64,000 bases of DNA, from assembly GCA_008477525.1 (NCBI GenBank), contig SPDT01000004.1, forward strand, positions 806,001 through 870,000, given 5' to 3'. The position numbers and the translations under genes are program-made. This DNA comes from Hypomyces perniciosus. Its lineage: Eukaryota; Ascomycota; Sordariomycetes; Hypocreales; Hypocreaceae. Numbering within the stretch: the stretch's first letter is position 1; each line of letters starts with the position of its first letter. The notes below the pieces were generated by a model that ran no database searches, was not told the origin of the DNA, and worked only from the letters and a program-made list of their open reading frames with translations. Shown here one piece after another: positions 49,370 through 59,036 of this stretch.

Positions 49370-49488
49370 CGGAGATGATTAGAAAAGGGTTCTTGCGAGC
49401 CGACCATTGCTGCTGCCTGTGACGCCTCCATAGAGGCTGATCAGGACTCAATGGTTTGGCAGTGACCATCGGATACTACTATGATCCG
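49370..49488 (+). ncRNA. C/D-like RNA copy 8
   Basis: Stem CGGA with TCCG. ATGATTA at 49375, ATGA at 49481. Internal hairpin GCCTC-CATA-GAGGC: the outer A-U pair of copies 2 and 3 is G-C here. Confidence 0.65.
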
Positions 49489-49585
49489 CTTTGCTACTGA
49501 CTTTCTTTTCATAGTTTCTGGTTTTCGAGTCCAATTTCAGGTGAGTCGACCCTTTTTTTAATCTTCAAGTCTTTTTGTCACACTT

Positions 49586-49684
49586 GGGACATGATTCAAA
49601 AATGGGTTCTTGGTAGTCATCACTCAGTACTTGCCTTGTAAGTCGAAGTGGTTGGCGCTGACCGAAACACATTAGTATGATCCC
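49586..49684 (+). ncRNA. C/D-like RNA copy 9 (degenerate)
   Basis: Stem GGGA (49586-49589) with TCCC (49681-49684), a C-G to G-C swap relative to other copies. ATGATTC at 49591, ATGA at 49677. The pair after the C box is lost and the internal hairpin is unclear. Confidence 0.5.
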
Positions 49685-49843
49685 TCAGGTTTGTGTCGAT
49701 TTAACTTTTCTCTCTCCTCTCCTCTGCTCCCCCCTTGTGTCAGCGAATGGTGACTAACTTCTTGTGTTTTGCAGGTTCATCAACATTCGGTAAGTCTTCA
49801 GGTGAGTGTCTTCCTTTCCCCTTCTCCCCCTCCCCCTCCAGTC

Positions 49844-49934
49844 TGCGAAATGATGGAAAAACCTGCGCTTTGAGAGTTCATAACTTTGTGATTGTCGCAA
49901 ATAGCCAGTTAGGCAAGGGTTCAATCTGATCGCA
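49844..49934 (+). ncRNA. Canonical C/D-box snoRNA
   Basis: Terminal stem TGCGA (49844-49848) with TCGCA (49930-49934). Box C ATGATGG at 49850, box D CTGA at 49926, C'-like GTGATTG at 49888 and D'-like TTGA near 49870. The antisense stretch before box D would be about AAGGGTTCAAT. At 91 nt this is a normal box C/D snoRNA of the kind that guides rRNA or snRNA 2'-O-methylation. It lies in an intron of the same host transcript (donor GTGAGT at 49802). Confidence 0.8.
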
Positions 49935-50040
49935 CTTTTTTCTTCTACGTTTTTTTGTACCGAAAACTTCATTGAGCGCTGACTACTTCATTCACAGGAC
50001 ATGGGCATCACGTCTTGACATCATCAAGAACTCGGTAAGT

Positions 50041-51719
50041 TTCTCAGTTTTTTCTATTTGCTGCTGTTTGATGGAAATGATGACGCCGTCTTACGCGCAA
50101 GGGCTTGGTTCGCCTTCGTGTGTATGTTCCGGCTATACCTGGGATGCTGTTCTACACGAGAAATCTTGATTGGGGTTCTATTCTTGTGTAGGGTTCTGGC
50201 AGCCATCTTCGGTTTCTCGGGCTTTCAGGTTCATCCTGGGCTCAAGGTTACTGATCCATTGTTTCATTTTGCCTTGATTTTACCTGCATTACTTTTGGTT
50301 CAGAGGCTAACACTTTGAGTTCGTTCTTAGGATATCGACTTTACAACCCCCGATCGAATACGAAGAACGCACTCCACGATCGACCGATCCGACCGAAATA
50401 GACAGAATTCTCTTCGATAAAATAAATACAAAACTTTGGGCTTTGTTTGGTTATGACTGCACTCGGATGCTACGGTGGTGATGGTGACCAGAGGACAAGC
50501 TTTTTGCATTTTCGAGACATTGGTAGACATGAATTTGGAATCTGTACCAACTCAGAAACTGTACAACTCACAAATTTTGAATGGCAGTTTGTCTTGAATC
50601 TATCGGTGTCGGTGGACTATTTCTTCTTTACCTGCTCCTATCAGTCACTGGAGGCAAACAGCCAATTTTGGCATTTTCCAAATTCACTACCAGAAATACA
50701 AGTTTGACTTGTATAATGTATGCCAACTGAACTTCCAGTTCTTTCGAATGGGTTGTGCGTGAGCGAGTCGGTTGTCTTGCCCTAACAATGTTCAGAGTGA
50801 CCTGTGACTCAGGCAGCTATTTCAAAAATATTTCGTGATTCAGGGACAGGGAAACCTTTATCTTTTACGGTAGGCTTTTTTCATCTTTTCTGAATATGGT
50901 GCTGACAGGGTACTCAAAGTTTCGGTTACAGCCAGGGGATAGTACCGCCATCTCTCGAAGCTAACTTTGGTTACGCAGTTGACCTAACGGACGAGCGAGA
51001 CAACGATCGAGTTCACGAATCCATTGATTTAAACACAAAAAGAGAAAGCCACGTTATTCTCATGGAGGAAAAGCCATCGGTCGGGTGCAAAAGATGCGAG
51101 ATCCGTTCTCGACACAGATATATTTCCCACTGTCATTTTCGGTCCGCCGACATGGCAAACGCAATCAATCGAACCTTGTTTGTCGCAAGCTCAAAAACCA
51201 CAAAGCCATGGGAACCATTACTTCAAATGATGGAGGTGTTGTGCGAAGTTCCAGACTGGAACGACGGGGTTCGGAAAGGACTTCAACAAATTTGCCTTAG
51301 CGAGGTGAATGCCAATTCCATTTGGCGACATACCTGTCAGACACAGGAGCAGAAACGGTTATCTTTGTTGTGAGAGAACTGAATAAATGTTAATGGATGA
51401 TCCCGTACTCATCCCATCCCATAAAGGTGTACATCGATCAAAAAGGCATTAGGGTTTCCATGGCCAACATGAGAGAAGCTTTCCATCTTGTCCATAAAAC
51501 CTTGGCTACGAGGATTTTTAAGAATCATACAAGGTTGATAAAAAAATTCAGAATAAAAAGAAACAACAATTGTGATTCACACTTCGTACAGGAATGAAAG
51601 GATGGCTCGTTACGACTGCAGCAGAAGGGCGGATGGGAACAAGATCATAGCAAAAGTTCGAGTTGACAGACTAGCAAATTATATATACAGATGACTTTTC
51701 CACCAAGTCCAAAACGCAG
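50041..51719. other. Intergenic, 3' part of the host transcript and unassigned DNA
   Basis: A C-box-like ATGATGA at 50077, preceded by TGGA, could pair across to CTGATCCA at 50251. The span is long and crosses an acceptor-like TTTCAG, so I do not call an RNA. Small plus-strand ORFs (e.g. 51062..51373) have no support. Confidence 0.35.
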
Positions 51720-52908
51720 TTAATGCAGAAAATAAGCCAAATCACAGAAGCGATCATAAGGTACCATCTGACGCACTGCGTCAGGGTACTCCCAAAAAAA
51801 CCGTTCGCACTCCATCACTTCCTCTAGTGAAAGATCTTCAAAATCTGGATGCAAGCGTAAGACGGGAAAGTCTGGCTTCCACACGATGCAGGAAGACCCA
51901 TTCCGCGTCCTCGCAAAGGCCATCTGCCGCAATCTTCGCTGGATCTTGAAAGCCGGCGCGGGACTATCCTCCGTGAAATGACGGCCTGGTTTCTCCCAGC
52001 GAGGATGAAGGAAGGGGAGGTTGACAGAGAGTTCCAGATGAGGGATCTCAGTCAAAGTCCCGATGTGGGATAGGACAGCGCGCTCGTTGACAACGGACCA
52101 AGACTTTGTGTTGTAATGATCAAACCAGATTTGGAGCTTTTGGAGATGGTTGAGTTGAGCAATGGATGGACCAGCTCGCATCCACATAGCAGCCACAGTC
52201 TGTGCTCGTGAAGCTTCAGTACCAGCATTAGGGACTTGAATATCCGGATCTAGTGCCCTGCACACGGATAGGGGAAGTCGCAAGGAAATTTCGAGCTTCC
52301 TGATTCTTGAGAAAGCGGAGGTAATGAGATCTCCAGGGGCAAGAGTAGTAGGGGGAGAGGGTCTTTCCATCTCAAGAAGGTAGGTGAGCGTGTCGAGGTC
52401 GGTTACGTTGAAGACAGCATTCTCGATCAAGACCTCGGGAATTTCTTTGTACCTGTAAGCATACAGAGTTAGCAAATGTGGCACAATAGCAAAAACAGGA
52501 TGTCAAAACTTGCATTCTCTTGCACGCGAAAAGGGCTCCTAGGATGGCATCATCTGCAGCGTGTGTGTTTTGACGATCCATCCACAATTTTGCTTCTTGG
52601 CATAGCCAGTGAGGCCCCCACGAGGACTTCAAACGATGCACCCATAGAGAGGGCGATCGGATTGCGTGATAGTTTTCTGGGGCTTCACGCTCAAAGTCCT
52701 CTTGGCTACCATACACGTGCGGTTCGACGCATGCCAGGAGACGTGGTTTCCCTTGCTGCAGGTACAAATGGACTGCACCAGCAAGGTGTTTGTAGATTTC
52801 CCGACGGATCTCGAGCGGCGTCAGGAACATCTTGCTCTGAAGTTGAGGGTTGAGAGGCCACTCTCGTTGAACGACTTGATTAGCCATTGTTGAAGATATG
52901 GGTGCCAT
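51720..52908 (-). CDS. F-box / 2EXR-like hypothetical protein
   Basis: Exons 52908..52514 and 52452..51720 encode 375 residues. The intron is of the GC-AG type: donor GCAAGT at 52513-52508, branch TTTGCTAAC, acceptor TTACAG. No GT donor gives an open join, while this one restores the frame as KRMYKEIPEVLIEN. The N-terminal FLTPLEIRREIYKHL resembles the opening helix of fungal F-box-like and 2EXR proteins, a large and mostly uncharacterised family of lineage-specific proteins. The rest has leucine-rich helical text without a further recognisable domain. A second in-frame ATG (MANQ) seven codons downstream is an alternative start. Confidence 0.7.
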
Positions 52909-55620
52909 CTTCAAGCGTCAAGGGCGGTTGGTGGTGTGGTTGCTGCTTGTTGCTTGTGGATTGAAAAAGGTTGAAGCATGAAAAACAGCTCACAAATAAC
53001 CAGGTTTGTAAATTGGTAAAGAATGGTTGCCATAGAGCCCACAGATACAACACATACCTTGCCTGTGTGCCTAAGGCCCTAAGGGTTTCCTTCACCTACT
53101 GTCTGTGTGGTAGCCCACAGCAACTGAAATTACGGTGAGTAAGGCTTAAGGAACTAATCAATAGCCGTTGGAGAAAGTTGTTTGTTTGTGCGTTTGTGTG
53201 TTTGTTATTGGTCTGACAGCTGCCATTGATTTCCAGGCTTTCAGGGCTCTCATCTTATTCTGACTTCAACAGTCCAGTACAGGCCTTCCGAAACCCAGAT
53301 ACTCGTCACAATCAACAACCCTCAAACGAATTATGATTCTTGTTTAATGATTCTAGGTGAGTTGAAGAGGATGGTGCATGCTCTGGAAGTTAGTTTCTGT
53401 GTTCCTTAAGTCTTCTGACCTATTTTCTGGATTTAGAATGCCCCCTTGAAATCGTTCGAAACCTATTACCGACTTCCTCCACTGCTGGTCTACTTATCAA
53501 ACAACATGAGACCACACCCGAAAGCACAGAATCAAGATAAATAGGGGAGCTAGACCTGAAGGACTATCGAGGATCTTGTCAAAAATACTGGCTGATAACA
53601 CCATCTCTAAGTTGTACTTGTTAGACGCTCAAGTTCTGAACCGGAATTGAGATGTTATCTGCAACCATCTCGCTGCTCGGTTAGGAGGCTTGTCTCAGGT
53701 GCTATTTCAGTACCTTTGCATATGAAACCAAAGAGGGCAAGCATATCCATTAGCGGTACTGTTGACGACTTACACGGCATACTGACACACCTAACTTGTG
53801 AGATAGGACAGATTCTACGAGAGATTCTAGAATTGACGGTCGTTGCATCGAACTTGCTGAAGAGTATCAAAATATTACCCAACAAGCGAAACAAAGCGGC
53901 ACTATCTCTTGGATCTGAAATAGAGAACTTCAAAACAAGCTACGAATACTCGCTTGGAACATTACCGTCAGCTAAAAGCTATGTCAGATGCGTGCCCTTC
54001 CCAAGCAGATCCTACAACTGAAGAAGATACATAGAAGACAAGGAAGTTAGTAGGCGACTTTCAGCGGAAGGTATTTTCCAGCAAGGCAGAGCATACGTCA
54101 AGTCGCAATACCATGATATATCAGACACAAGAGCACCCGCCTTCGAACTTGGCACATGAAACTCAAGTATAAGGATGGTGGAGTGAGTGGGCGGATACAG
54201 GGCGGATGTCTGGTACATGAGTTCAAATCTGGAAAAGCTGGAAAGTCTGGCTTGAATAAATCAGTGCTATAATGGCAACAATTATGGATATAGAATCATG
54301 GATGTTAGTGTCTCCGTCTAATTACGTCTCACAGAGTCAAGGAAGACATAGAGGATTCGAAATATCGAAGCTATGTCTCTTATATGTGTGCGGTACGACT
54401 TCTATTTAACGTGTGTAGGATTCGATGGTGCTCGATAGCAAAGTTTGTATCCCCTACCCGTTGGCCTTGCCTTTAGGTGTACAAGGCTGCTGCAGACAAA
54501 AGGTAGAGGAATGGTGGCGGAACCAGTACAGACATTGAGTTTTCTTTTCTTCTTCCAGTGCCCGGAGTCCGTTGCGTCTTCAATTTGTGTCCTAGCCTTT
54601 CCTCTTTCTGCAATTATCACCCAAGGATTGTATTTATCGAATTTTCGTATAATATTATCGAGTTGCCAGATATTGTCATTGGCTGGCGATCCATCTTCTC
54701 CACAGGTTCGCATCGAATTCGAATGCCGCGAGGGAAAGTTTGTGAAGACGCTTTGTTCTTGTTCCCACAGTGACACAAAAACGGTTTCTCGGTAGATGGA
54801 TCGTATGTGATCGTAGAGGCAGTTGATTTATTGGAATAGTAGGGGCGAAAGTGGACCCGATCTGTAACCGTACTTGATAGAAATGTTAGCAACCGGTATC
54901 CTGTAGGAGGGTTTGTAGGGGGGGGATAATCGTTTGATGGATTGGGAAGATCAAGTATTGCAGGCAAAGGATCCTACTAATTTCTCCCATTTTGATTGTT
55001 GATGGTCGTGATGCAAACAGGCAAGGCGAGGAATCTGAATTCATTTATGTCAAGGTCAGAATTGGAATATCTTGCGTCTGTAGGATGACCAGAAATTGGA
55101 TATGTTACCCTTCATCGCTTCTGGAGCAGCGGAGTGGAAAGGGAGGAGAGGTAGTGAAGTTTGATGGTTAGTAGAAGCTCATCCCTCACAAGACCATCAC
55201 CCAAATATTTTACAGTTACAGAAGATCAAAATGAACTTTACATGCAATAGTGCTCAACAACAGTGTCAGAAGCTACCCTATGGGATCCATAATAGTTAAA
55301 GGTCTACAAATCTTGTGCTTTGCTGCAGGACTTTTGCCGCCGGAACCCGATTTCCTCTAGGGTAGGACAGGATCTAGGAGGGCGTCTGTTGCACAGGGGG
55401 ATTTGGAAACCAGATTAAGGAATTGAAGGAATAGCTTCCCTGATATTGTATCTCACTAAGTACTCCGTAGCATTTGCATGATTTTTGTTCATGGCACGTT
55501 GAAGCGCCCCCAATCAAACAACAGTTATATCCGCAACGCCTGCTCCAAAGTTGGAGTATAATGCTATTTTTGGTCCCTTTTTTCCCTTCGCTTTACTTAT
55601 TTTCCCTTCTCGGACCCTTC
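52909..55620. other. Intergenic, 2.7 kb, no gene seen
   Basis: A plus-strand frame at 53647..54021 (text HGILTHLTCEIGQILREI) and minus-strand frames at 54402-54967 are of uncertain status. No partner exons or family found. A tactccgtag motif occurs at about 55462. Confidence 0.35.
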
Positions 55621-56556
55621 TTACCAGCCACGGCTAGCGAGCTTCTCCTCGGGCTTCATCGTGTCGCAGTTGATGCCAACCATGGCCTCACCAAGACCGG
55701 TGCTGCACTCAGCCAGGATCTTGGGGTCCTTGAAGTGGGTGGTGGCCTGGACAATGGCTTTGGCTCGCTTAGCAGGGTCGCCAGACTTGAAGATACCGCT
55801 GCCGACGAAGACACCGTCGCAGCCCAGCTGCATCATGAGGGCGGCATCGGCAGGTGTAGCGACACCACCGGCAGCGAAGTTGACGACAGGGAGACGGCCC
55901 AGCTCAGCAGTCTGGCGCAGCAGCTCGGCGTCGACCTCGAGCTCACGGGCCAGCTCACGGATGCGGATGATACCACCCTCGGCGAGAGCGGCCTTGGCCT
56001 GGGCGATCTGCCTGTTGACGGTCTTCATGTGGCGCACAGCCTCGACGACGTCGCCAGTGCCGGCCTCACCCTTTGTTCGGATCATAGCAGCACCCTCGGC
56101 GATACGGCGCAAAGCCTCGCCCAGGTTCCTGCAGCCGCAGACGAAAGGAACCTTGAAGGGGCTCTTCTCAACGTGGCTCTCGTCGTCGGCGGGGGTCAGG
56201 ACCTCGCTCTCGTCAATGTAGTCGACGCCTAGGGACTCGAGGATCTGGCACTCGACGAAGTGGCCGATACGGGCCTTTGCCATGACGGGGATGGTGACGG
56301 CCTCGATGATCTCCTTGATCATGGCCGGATCGGACATGCGGGCAACACCACCGTCCTTGCGGATATCGGCGGGGACGCGCTCGAGGGCCATGACGGCGCA
56401 GGCTCCGGCCTCTTCGGCGATACGGGCTTGCTCGGCGTTTGTCACGTCCATGATGACGCCGCCCTTGAGCATCTGGGCCAGGCCGGCCTTGATGGCGAAG
56501 GTGACGGGGGCAGCATCAGTGCCGTTGCCGTTGGTGTTGGAGGCGTCGTTGGTCAT
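55621..56556 (-). CDS. Pyridoxal 5'-phosphate synthase, PDX1/SNZ lyase subunit
   Basis: Single exon, 311 residues, normal length. The TIM-barrel text includes [20 protein letters not shown]. The first active-site lysine lies in [11 protein letters not shown] (about Lys94). The second is in the phosphate-binding segment [17 protein letters not shown] (about Lys162). A later glycine-rich loop reads [13 protein letters not shown], and the phosphate loop is FVGSGIF. With PDX2 it builds pyridoxal phosphate from ribose 5-phosphate, glyceraldehyde 3-phosphate and ammonia. The ATG at 56556 is chosen because upstream in-frame codons belong to the CT-rich leader. The divergent partner PDX2 starts 1.6 kb away. 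Confidence 0.96.
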   Translation of the reverse strand: MTNDASNTNGNGTDAAPVTFAIKAGLAQMLKGGVIMDVTNAEQARIAEEAGACAVMALERVPADIRKDGGVARMSDPAMIKEIIEAVTIPVMAKARIGHFVECQILESLGVDYIDESEVLTPADDESHVEKSPFKVPFVCGCRNLGEALRRIAEGAAMIRTKGEAGTGDVVEAVRHMKTVNRQIAQAKAALAEGGIIRIRELARELEVDAELLRQTAELGRLPVVNFAAGGVATPADAALMMQLGCDGVFVGSGIFKSGDPAKRAKAIVQATTHFKDPKILAECSTGLGEAMVGINCDTMKPEEKLASRGW

Positions 56557-56773
56557 GATGATGGCGGGGTAATTTGCAATTGGGATCGGAGGGAGTCGTT
56601 TGATTGATGTCAGGGAGAGCAAAGCAAAGCAAAGCAAAGCAATTGAGGAGTCTAGAGTCTGGAGATGGATGCTCTAGATGGACGCTCTATATGGATGCTC
56701 TAGATGGACGCTCTTGGAGGGACAGATAGATAAGACGCGGGGCAATGGAGGAGGAAACGTGGGGAGGCGAGCG

Positions 56774-56780
56774 TGAGTCA
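56774..56780. promoter_or_regulatory. Gcn4/CPC1-like site TGAGTCA
   Basis: A perfect TGASTCA bZIP site about 220 bases upstream of the PDX1 ATG. One copy only, so chance cannot be excluded. Confidence 0.3.
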
Positions 56781-56897
56781 ATTATAGGAACCGGAGGAGG
56801 AGAACGGAAAAAAATTCCAAAATATCCATGGACACTAATAAAGCAATGTCCGGTACTCGGTAGCGTCAGCGGCAGCGTCAAGCAGAGATCCATAGAC

Positions 56898-56925
56898 AGT
56901 AGTACTACTACTACTACTACTACTT
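56898..56925. repeat. (ACT)n microsatellite
   Basis: Seven or eight act units in the PDX1/PDX2 promoter gap. Confidence 0.8.
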
Positions 56926-58146
56926 CATACAGTAAGACTACTACTATCTGTCTAACATGCATTTCACATGCGGGCTCCGCGCAGTGCGCCCTGTCCTGCG
57001 GAGAGGCGATAACCGGAGCCAAATCGGCGGAACTCTATCTAACCGGCCATTGGAGAATTTGGGACAGAGTGGCATATGTCAACGACTCATATGTATGTAC
57101 ATATGTGTGCGTGTCGCATCTGCAGGTCTGGTCTGGTGTGATTGATCCCTGTCCATGAGGGTTCCGCTATGCTCCGAATATTCTGTCTCTCACCAACACA
57201 GACAGACAGTCGCGGCTGTCCAAGGCCTTGTGGCGGCAAGCATCGGGATCTTTTCCAAAGACGATGACGGCTATTATCATAGAATTTGTTGGCACATGTG
57301 CGCTAGGGCGCAGAATACGTGAGGGATGCATCCCAACATGATGGATGGTATTGCCAAACTCTGATCCCCATGGATTTCATCAATCGCCCGGATCAGCAGA
57401 TCAAGACGACCAGTTTCCCGATTACTATGTATCTACTACGAAGTACCACTTACAAATTCAGTATTCTGTCCCCATGACATGACGCTGGCGGCAGCCCCCA
57501 TTGGATACCCATACATGGATGCATATGGAAAACGGCAGAAGCACGCGATTCCGAGACATTCTCCTCACTGGACCCTGAACTGAATGCTTGGCCTTGACGA
57601 GGGATTCTTCCCCGCGGCCGCTCCATCAATGAATGGGCCATGCTGCTTTAGGCGACTCCGTGGCGCCTTATGCAGTAACTCTGCAGGGCGGCTTTAGCCT
57701 TTGGCGCGTCTGGTCAGGTGAAGACGAGACGGGTAAAAAATTAGTTCATCGACCTGGGGACTTGGAGAGATGTCGCCACCATCCTAGACGCGAGGATCGG
57801 GTCCGAAGGCGGAGCTTCAAGGCAAAAAAATATGACATGTCTGAGAGAAGTCACTCTTACGCATGTAAATACATGAAAACTACTCCGTACGGAGCATCTC
57901 AAACAGATTTGTCTGTTATGACTCCGTCTGTATCTTATCTGTCTGTCAGACTCTGATAAACCGTTGATTCGTTGTTATTACTAGCAGTCATTTGACCTCA
58001 ATTTGATTCCACATCTCCGGAATATTGCGTAGTCCCCCCCCACTGCTATCAGACTGAGGCCATCTTATCTTGATAACCGCCACACCTTCATGCTTCTTGA
58101 TGCCTCTCTTGTCCGACGTCCTCACCCAAAATACTGCCACATCGAC

Positions 58147-58925
58147 ATGATCAGCCTCACAGTTGGAGTCCTGGCCCTCCAGGGCGGCTTCATCGAGCAC
58201 ATCACCCTCCTCAACAAAGCCGCAGACGCCCTGCGCTCCAGCAATCTAACTTTCAATACCATTGAGGTGCGAACAGTTGAGCAACTCGCCCGATGTGATG
58301 CCCTCATCATCCCTGGCGGCGAAAGCACAACCATCTCTTTCGTCGCAGCACAATCCGGCCTTCTAGAGCCATTGAGAGACTTTGTCAAGTCAGTTACTCC
58401 CCCCAGACAGTCGTCATGTTCGTTCGTGAGAACTAACCCACGACTAGGGTCCAGAAGAAACCTGTCTGGGGCACTTGCGCCGGCCTCATCCTCCTCTCAG
58501 AACAGGCCAATGCCACCAAAAAGGGCGGCCAAGAACTCATCGGCGGCCTCAGCGTCCGCGTCCACCGTAACCACTTCGGCCGCCAAACCGAAAGTTTCCA
58601 ATCTGGCCTCACTCTCCCCTTCCTATCCGCCAAGGGCGACACTTCACCCTTCCCGGGTGTATTCATCCGTGCACCTGTCGTTGAGGAAGTCCTCACCCGG
58701 GGCAGTGAGGACGCCGCGGCGCCGGCAGTCGAGGTGCTGGCCAAGTTGCCAGGGAGGGTGAACAAGGTGAAGACCGGGGTGTCGCAGGCAAGTATAAAGG
58801 ACGAGGCGGGGGATATTATCGCGGTGAGACAGGGGAATGTTTTGGGCACGAGTTTCCACCCGGAGTTGACGCCGGATGCGAGGATTCATGTGTGGTGGTT
58901 GCAGGAGATTTTACGACTACAATAG
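58147..58925 (+). CDS. Pyridoxal 5'-phosphate synthase glutaminase, PDX2/SNO
   Basis: Exons 58147..58388 and 58448..58925 give 239 residues. Class I glutamine amidotransferase: N-terminal LTVGVLALQGGFIEH, oxyanion region IIPGGESTTI (55-64), nucleophile Cys91 in GTCAGLILLSEQ, family motif RVHRNHFGRQTESF, and catalytic His218 and Glu220 in TSFHPEL. It supplies ammonia to the PDX1 dodecamer. The intron (GTCAGT...GACTAG) is required, as the unspliced frame is lost. An in-frame upstream ATG-less extension exists, but the family starts at MISLTVG. Confidence 0.95.
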
Positions 58926-59036
58926 ACTGTCAAGTAGAGCCACATGATTTGGATAGAATGCGTTAAGACTCATGACTGGGTACCCTACTATATACAATTA
59001 TACAATCCAGTTGCTTTCATCGATAATAGGTCCAGC

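Larger units (their letters stand above)
47350..50040 (+). ncRNA. Spliced non-coding host transcript of a C/D-like RNA array
   Basis: Splice signals on the plus strand repeat regularly: GTGAGT donors, TTTCAG or TTTTAG acceptors immediately followed by GTACGTC/GTATGTC donors, then TGCTAAC branch sites and GTCACAG acceptors. Between them lie microexons of about 21-26 nt, e.g. 47350-47370, 48055-48080, 48301-48325 and 48545-48569. No reading frame is conserved through the microexons. Each larger intron (about 180 nt) carries one structured RNA copy; the following intron is only about 41 nt. A TATA-like actatatg lies near 47274-47281. The architecture is that of an intronic snoRNA host gene. Individual RNA copies are listed separately. 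Confidence 0.7.
56557..58146. promoter_or_regulatory. Divergent PDX1/PDX2 intergenic promoter region
   Basis: The two subunits of one enzyme are transcribed away from each other across this 1.6-kb gap, as for yeast SNZ/SNO pairs, so shared regulation is likely. It includes a gcaaa repeat (56618-56640), an 18-base-period tandem of ggatgctctagat/ggacgctct (56664-56712), a (act)n tract (56898-56925) and several TACGAAGTA/TACGGAG palindromes. Confidence 0.5.

Noticed and set aside
47624..49431. Minus-strand repeated ORFs with a PKNPFLIT motif over the RNA array
   Set aside because: The repeat comes from the conserved RNA core read in antisense; splice sites and stem covariation support the plus strand, and the frames are not conserved between units.
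50072..50258. Second C/D snoRNA with ATGATGA and CTGA
   Set aside because: The possible TGGA/TCCA closing stem spans 187 nt and crosses an acceptor-like TTTCAG; too weak to call.
55474..56232. 252-codon plus-strand ORF over PDX1
   Set aside because: Antisense shadow of the PDX1 reading frame.
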